Source of the DNA: an uncultured Bacteroidota bacterium
GTDB taxonomy: Bacteria; Bacteroidota; Bacteroidia; Chitinophagales; Chitinophagaceae
DNA length: 8,121 nt
Direction of reading: 5' to 3'
Assembly (NCBI GenBank): GCA_903905685.1
Contig: CAIVHI010000143.1
Span: forward strand, 1 to 8,121
Part shown: piece after piece, positions 6,462 to 8,121 of the stretch
How positions within the stretch are numbered: the stretch's first letter is position 1
Layout of the letters: each line of letters begins with the position of its first letter
The notes under the pieces: generated by a model
What the model was told of the DNA's origin: nothing
Database searches by the model: none
The model's input: only the letters and a program-made list of their open reading frames with translations
Position numbers and translations under genes: made by a program

Positions 6462-6797
6462 CACCGATATTGGGTTTCTGCTATTGCATTTTCTGATTCG
6501 GATTAGAGGTTCCCTCTCCCGCTTCTCGATTTCCAAGCTACCGCAATCCTGGTTAAGAAGTATGTTTACAATGATTTGGAAGTAGTCTGAGAAGTCTTAA
6601 TACCGAAAAACAACAATAACACATACTGACACAGCCGAAGTGTTGAGCCGACTATGATGTTGGTCTCCACTGAAGCACCGCCTCGCTGAAAAGTGACGCA
6701 TTACCATAAGTCCGGTTCACATCGCTGTGCAATTGGGGCTTACCGGAGTTGGTGCATGCATATGGTGGGAAAACGATATCGACAAGAAACAAAAAAA

Positions 6798-6810
6798 CAG
6801 GGGCGCCCTG
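6798..6810 (-). terminator. Hairpin plus T-run on the minus strand, inside the helicase leader
   Basis: CAGGG (6798-6802) pairs with CCCTG (6806-6810) around GCG, and seven A (6791-6797) lie directly beside it. Read on the minus strand this is a five-pair stem followed at once by seven T, the layout of an intrinsic terminator. It would stop antisense transcription heading from the helicase gene toward the yqeY-like gene. On the plus strand it is simply a stem in the leader. Confidence 0.35.
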
Positions 6811-6940
6811 ATAAAACGCCAAATAGATCATTGAGGATGTAGAAATTGAACCGGCAGCAACGCAAAAACCGACCTAACCAGTCGCCGTTACCGCCCTTAA
6901 ACAACGATAGACCCGAAATACAAAGAAGCAAAAAAACAAA

Positions 6941-8062
6941 ATGAATTTTCAAGAGTTAAATTTAATACAACCCATTTTACAAGCCGTTTCGGAAGAGGGC
7001 TACACCGTTCCGACTGCAATACAGCAATCCGCAATTCCCCATATACTTATAGGTAAAGACGTGCTGGGCTGTGCCCAAACAGGCACAGGTAAAACCGCCG
7101 CTTTCGCAATACCCATACTTCAACTGCTTTCCCAAAAACCCGCTGCCACCCGCGCAGTTCGTTGCCTCATCCTTACCCCCACCCGCGAACTCGCCATCCA
7201 AATAGACGAAAACTTCCGGGCTTATGGCAAATACCTGAAACTTAAACACACCGCCATCTTCGGAGGCGTGCCCCAAGGCAAGCAGGTATCCATCATGAGG
7301 GGCGGCATCGATATCCTGATTGCAACTCCCGGCCGTCTGCTCGATTTGATTCACCAAGGCTTGCTCGACATCTCCAAAATCGAAAAATTCGTTTTGGACG
7401 AAGCCGACCGCATGCTCGATATGGGCTTCATCCACGATGTAAAGAAAGTGGTGGCCATATTGCCCGCCAACCGCCAAACACTGTTTTTCTCGGCTACCAT
7501 GCCCGAGAGCATCATGAAATTGGCCAATTCCATTTTGCGCAACCCGGTAGAAGTAAAGGTCACACCGGTATCTTCTACAGTAAAGAAAATAAACCAATCG
7601 GTATACTTCGTTGAAAAACAAGGCAAAACCGACCTGTTGGTGGAAATCCTCAACGATGCAACCATTTTGAGGTCGCTGGTTTTCACCCGCACCAAGCACG
7701 GTGCCGACAAACTGGTAAAACAGTTGAGCCGCACCGGTATATATGCGGCAGCCATTCATGGCAACAAATCGCAGAACGCCCGTCAAAAGGCACTCGACGA
7801 TTTTAGGAACAGCCGGGTGCGCGTACTGGTAGCCACAGATATCGCCGCCCGCGGCATAGATATCGACGACTTGCCACACGTGGTGAACTACGAATTGCCG
7901 AATGTGCCCGAAACCTACGTTCACCGTATTGGTCGAACCGGTAGGGCAGGTTTGGAAGGTACCGCCGTTTCTTTTTGCGATGCAGAAGAAAAAGACGATT
8001 TGAGAAACATTCAAAAGCTGATAGGGTTCAATGTACCCGTGGTTAAAGCCGCGATAAAATAA
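6941..8062 (+). CDS. rhlE: RhlE-type DEAD-box ATP-dependent RNA helicase
   Basis: All superfamily 2 DEAD-box motifs are present in order: the Q motif with GYTVPTAIQ (20-28), motif I AQTGTGKT (45-52), Ia PTRELAIQ (80-87), GG (108-109), Ib TPGRLLD (129-135), II DEAD (153-156), III SAT (184-186), IV LVFTRT (246-251), V ATDIAARGID (298-307) and VI HRIGRTGRAG (328-337). The DEADRMLDMGFIHDVKKV block is typical of the RhlE branch, which unwinds short RNA duplexes in ribosome assembly and RNA decay, often in the cold. At 373 residues it is essentially the two RecA-like domains with no long basic C-terminal tail, shorter than many RhlE proteins. The start is preceded by an A-rich stretch with no Shine-Dalgarno sequence. 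The next gene begins 39 nt after the stop, so the two are probably cotranscribed. A long leader precedes this gene. Confidence 0.96.
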   Translation: MNFQELNLIQPILQAVSEEGYTVPTAIQQSAIPHILIGKDVLGCAQTGTGKTAAFAIPILQLLSQKPAATRAVRCLILTPTRELAIQIDENFRAYGKYLKLKHTAIFGGVPQGKQVSIMRGGIDILIATPGRLLDLIHQGLLDISKIEKFVLDEADRMLDMGFIHDVKKVVAILPANRQTLFFSATMPESIMKLANSILRNPVEVKVTPVSSTVKKINQSVYFVEKQGKTDLLVEILNDATILRSLVFTRTKHGADKLVKQLSRTGIYAAAIHGNKSQNARQKALDDFRNSRVRVLVATDIAARGIDIDDLPHVVNYELPNVPETYVHRIGRTGRAGLEGTAVSFCDAEEKDDLRNIQKLIGFNVPVVKAAIK

Positions 8063-8089
8063 ACCCATCAACGATAATTAAGTAAAAGT

Positions 8090-8095
8090 AGGAGG
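8090..8095 (+). promoter_or_regulatory. Strong Shine-Dalgarno sequence
   Basis: AGGAGG lies six bases before the ATG at 8102. It stands out because the other starts in this window, including that of the helicase, show A-rich or weak leaders, as is usual in Bacteroidota. It fixes the start of the next gene and suggests that gene is translated efficiently. Confidence 0.8.
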
Positions 8096-8101
8096 AAATA
8101 T

Positions 8102-8121
8102 ATGGGTGAATCTTTTGCTAA
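8102..8121 (+). CDS. Start of downstream gene, possibly a cold-shock-domain protein (3' partial)
   Basis: Only six full codons are visible: MGESFA. The ATG follows a textbook Shine-Dalgarno sequence, and the gene lies 39 nt after the helicase stop with no room for a clear promoter, so it is probably the second gene of an rhlE operon. Many Bacteroidota encode small cold-shock-domain proteins that open with a short MG-x-S-like head followed by a Lys-rich stretch, often beside rhlE. The visible residues and position fit that, but they cannot prove it. Confidence 0.5.

Larger units (their letters stand above)
6241..6940. other. 700-bp gene-free divergent region, including a long helicase leader
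   Basis: No frame here resembles a known protein; the longest minus-strand frame (6740-6952) only reads the complement of A-rich leader DNA. The left third (6270-6410) is GC-rich, with CCCC-GATT-GGGG at 6279-6290 and a perfect seven-pair hairpin at 6371-6390. The centre (about 6419-6465) is AT-rich and holds promoter candidates facing both ways. The right part (about 6466-6940) would be the 5' leader of the helicase gene. Possible stems there are AGAGG-TTC-CCTCT at 6505-6517, TCCGGT/ACCGGA (about 6711-6746) enclosing CACA-TCGC-TGTG, and CAGGG-GCG-CCCTG at 6798-6810. The last 40 bp before the ATG are A-rich. Confidence 0.6.

Noticed and set aside
6740..6952. A 70-codon minus-strand frame with a hydrophobic, signal-like N-terminus
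   Set aside because: The Phe/Leu-rich start is the complement of the A-rich helicase leader. The frame overlaps the rhlE start, contains the minus-strand terminator-like hairpin, and shows no recognisable domain.
6977..8071. A 364-codon minus-strand frame opposite rhlE
   Set aside because: It mirrors the whole helicase gene, whose motifs are complete and in order; the antisense translation resembles no family.

Overview
The window looks like a chromosomal segment from a member of the Bacteroidota, probably a Chitinophagales/Sphingobacteriales-like lineage. The evidence is a C-terminal type IX secretion (T9SS) sorting domain on an NHL-repeat protein, a secreted S9 dipeptidyl-peptidase, promoter-like elements close to the Bacteroidota TAnnTTTG pattern, A-rich rather than Shine-Dalgarno gene starts, and an rhlE DEAD-box gene followed by what looks like a basic-headed cold-shock protein. 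Base composition is moderate, with AT-rich promoter patches between more GC-rich genes. I see no transposase, integrase, CRISPR array, tRNA or rRNA.

Layout. (1) 1-734 (+): the 3' end of a secreted protein with 57-residue NHL-type repeats and a T9SS tail. (2) 735-949: a gap between convergent genes with four successive hairpins and a short stretch that looks like the decayed tail of a second T9SS cargo gene. (3) 950-2098 (-): a two-TM receptor-like protein with a helical sensor region, a HAMP-like segment and a C-terminal coiled coil, but no output domain. (4) 2099-2344: a divergent promoter region. (5) 2345-4495 (+): an exported S9 prolyl-oligopeptidase/DPP IV-like peptidase with an intact Ser-Asp-His triad. 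(6) 4496-4651: a convergent gap. (7) 6240 to 4652 (-): a compact three-gene set, yqeY-like, then cvpA-like, then a class I glutamine amidotransferase of the PabA/TrpG type, with spacings of 19 and 1 nt. (8) 6241-6940: 700 bp without a credible gene, with back-to-back promoter candidates near 6419-6461 and a leader of roughly 470 nt for the next gene. (9) 6941-8062 (+): a minimal RhlE-type DEAD-box RNA helicase. (10) 8102 to the end (+): the first codons of the next gene behind a strong Shine-Dalgarno sequence, tentatively a cold-shock-domain protein.

How the genes relate. The left half is envelope and secretion biology (a T9SS cargo protein, a membrane receptor, an exported peptidase), but these genes face different ways and need not share regulation. 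The minus-strand trio is housekeeping: a tRNA-amidotransferase-like accessory domain, a CvpA membrane protein, and the glutaminase subunit for folate or tryptophan synthesis. The helicase and its downstream neighbour probably form a two-gene RNA-remodelling unit. Its long leader suggests post-transcriptional, perhaps cold-responsive, control. Most of the window is ordinary core genome. The items most worth checking are the helicase leader, the receptor with no output domain, and the hairpin cluster with the gene relict at 735-949.
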